From contig CAJNDS010002419.1 of NCBI GenBank assembly GCA_905221605.1, positions 378,650-436,252 on the forward strand: a DNA stretch of 57,603 nucleotides. Reading direction: 5' to 3'. Origin of the DNA: Symbiodinium natans (Eukaryota; Sar; Dinophyceae; Suessiales; Symbiodiniaceae). Shown piece by piece: positions 56,201 to 57,603 of this stretch. The number at the start of each line of letters is the position of its first letter. Position 1 is the first letter of the stretch. The notes under the pieces were generated by a model that was not told the origin of the DNA, ran no database searches, and saw nothing but the letters and a program-made list of their open reading frames with translations. A program made the translations under genes and the position numbers.

Positions 56201-57603
56201 TTGCTTGAAGTTTGCTCGGTGCCGACCTCAACACTGCGAGTCGCTCAGTGCGTTTCCTTGCCAACTGGCGTCGTCTCGATGGGTCCTGATCCGTTTGGCT
56301 GGGGACGGGCGCGACGAAAGAAAGCTCAAATCTGCCTGGCGTCGCATGAGCCTCCAGCAGCCCGGCCTGCTGTAGTCCAGCCGCTTGTGTCCAAGGCTCC
56401 ACTTCGCTGGCTTTTGCTCGACCTTGTGAATGTCGTTGCGAGCCCTCGGCCTTGTAAGGGTCCCATCAAATCTGCATTCCAGGTGCCCCGCCGGCTTCAA
56501 GCGGTGACGAAGCTGAAAGCCATGCCACATCATCTAGTGCCCAGCACAGACGCAGCCACCGCCTATGAGGTAAGTGTGCAAAAACGCAGCTTGCACTCTC
56601 ATGTCTTGATGCGCCTCTCGTTGCTACAGTTGCCATACAGTGCAACGTCACGTTTGGCCCTGGCAGCCTGTGCCAAAGATTCGCCAGAGCGCCGGAGCAA
56701 AGCGCTGCTCCGACGCATCGCCAGCCAAGCCCTCGAGCTTGATGGATCGGTTTGGATCCCCTTGTTGCAGGCCTTCACGCTACCTGCCGCAGCTGCCTGC
56801 CAGCTGCCCGCAGTCTCTACAGCGCCACGGCTAAGATGCCACCTGGCAGCTGCACGCCGAGTGGCATCGCTGGGCGAGAGGCGCATCTCCGACATTTCTC
56901 GGGTGTTGCCTTCTGTGACGATGCAGAAGTGCCGTCCCGGGTCTTTTCCAGGTGCCCTCAGAACAGTGCTTCGGTTTTGTGCAGTACTTCAGCGGGACAA
57001 GCTCGCTCCCAGGCTCACGCTCAGTTGGGTCTCGCTGCCATGGGGGCAAGTTGCGGTGTCGCACCTGTTGGTCATGACAAAGTCTGTCAGCCTGAACTGC
57101 ATTCCCGGAGTTTCAGCTTTTGTGGAGGCGAGGCAGGGGCGATCCCAGCTGAAAAGTGCCCTTGCGCATCTGGCGTCGCGTCCGTGGCCAGCGACCGGGC
57201 CTGGCGTGCTTGAACTGGGGCTTTGGTGTATTCGCATGACAGAGGCCATGTTGAAGTTGTTCATCAAGGAGGGGTTGGTCGGATCTTCAAGAATTGTGCC
57301 ACCAAAACCGTTTCCCAGCGTTGGGGTACACTTAATGTTCAGGCTCAGCTCCGTTGGTCCCAATCCGCTCTTGGGATGGGCGTTGCAAAGAAAAGCTCCA
57401 ATGTGCTTCGCACTCCCTGGACATGGAGTTGTCCAGCCTTGTTCATTGAAACGTGCAGCCGTGCCAGCCCAGCAGTTGAAGCATGTGCTAGTAGCAGTGA
57501 AAGCTTCATCGCAGGCAGTGTCCGTGGTTTTCTTTGAAGGAGGTGCTCGGCTAGGCCAGGAGCGGTCGCAAGGCCTCTCGCAATTTTCAGATTTCCTGCG
57601 GTT
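53255..57603 (+). CDS. Very long unknown repeat-built protein, partial (runs off right edge)
   Basis: About 1449 codons without a stop, in the same frame as 51764-53251, continuing past the window end. Such a length in about 55% GC DNA is very unlikely by chance, so I take it as coding or recently coding. The text is assembled from in-frame duplicated blocks: 53338-53562 with 53827-54046; 54530-54975 with 56783-57228; and 56108-56569 with the earlier 52358-52819. A loose motif recurs near the C side of units: VVSMGPDPFGWGR, LSSVGPNPLLGW. The start is unresolved; the first in-frame ATG is 53345. A consensus donor GAG|GTAAGT at 56570 suggests some of the open frame may be intron. Nothing here matches a family I know. 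It could be one huge repeat protein or a tandem array of fused gene copies. Confidence 0.55.
53338..53562 (+). repeat. In-frame duplicated block of about 225 bp, copy A
   Basis: It encodes RQMRQPTLPRMSLRSSSR through KMLTPNPDGLSTQV. The copy at 53827-54046 is about 97% alike and lacks 6 nt (two codons), so the frame is kept. Confidence 0.9.
53827..54046 (+). repeat. In-frame duplicated block, copy B
   Basis: Second copy of the block at 53338-53562. The 6-nt deletion falls at CATTGCGGG(GAAGTT)TGTAAT. Confidence 0.9.
54530..54975 (+). repeat. 446-bp segmental duplication, copy A
   Basis: Nearly identical to 56783-57228; offset 2253 bp, a multiple of three. I noticed a single substitution near the left end. 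Confidence 0.95.
56108..56569 (+). repeat. 462-bp segmental duplication, copy B
   Basis: Copy of 52358-52819 with a handful of substitutions. Identity stops exactly at TATGAG|GTAAGT. Confidence 0.95.
56783..57228 (+). repeat. 446-bp segmental duplication, copy B
   Basis: Copy of 54530-54975. Between this and the preceding duplicated block lies unique open sequence containing CAKDSPERRSKALLRRIA. Confidence 0.95.

Overview
The window looks like nuclear DNA of a dinoflagellate, probably a photosynthetic peridinin-type alga such as a Symbiodiniaceae member. The evidence is indirect but consistent. All seven recognisable coding regions lie on the + strand. Most introns I could resolve are short (about 50-340 nt) and begin with GC, or occasionally GA, instead of GT. 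Motifs of the TTTAGGG type are scattered through noncoding DNA. One gene is a nuclear copy of a bacterial-type (plastid) ribosomal protein behind a leader with two hydrophobic segments. The DNA between genes is full of homopolymer tracts, microsatellites and tandem repeats.

Layout, left to right. 1-3.5 kb is noncoding with long G and C runs. 3.5-13.6 kb holds two tandem paralogous ion-channel-like genes (six-transmembrane voltage-gated fold, C-linker, cyclic-nucleotide-binding-like domain, long shared C-terminal region). The first is intronless; the second has one 1.3 kb intron full of a GTGTGC microsatellite. 17.2-19.1 kb holds a JmjC/cupin-type 2-oxoglutarate oxygenase split into at least eleven tiny exons. 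23.3-24.7 kb holds a gene for plastid ribosomal protein bS20. 24.7-36.7 kb has no gene I can name, only exon-like scraps and repeats. 36.7-40.1 kb holds a classical short-chain dehydrogenase/reductase (SDR) gene, again with GC-AG introns, and one long interval contains sequence coding for hydrophobic segments of something else. 40.2-45.3 kb is a repeat island: a 570-bp tandem duplication, a strand-switching G/C-rich inverted-repeat array and a 0.4 kb ACACAG array. 48.0-50.2 kb holds a pentatricopeptide-repeat (PPR) gene. 51.8 kb to the right edge is one reading frame about 5.8 kb long, interrupted by a single TGA. Its second part (53255-57603, about 1449 codons) has no stop and leaves the window. 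It is built of in-frame duplicated segments and I do not recognise its family.

The genes do not form a pathway. bS20 serves plastid translation and the PPR protein probably acts on organelle RNA, but the two are not adjacent. What unites the window is gene architecture: unidirectional order, tiny noncanonical introns flanked by short direct repeats, and recent in-frame segmental duplication. Exon boundaries were read by eye from frame, splice signals and family motifs. Those marked unresolved need transcript data.
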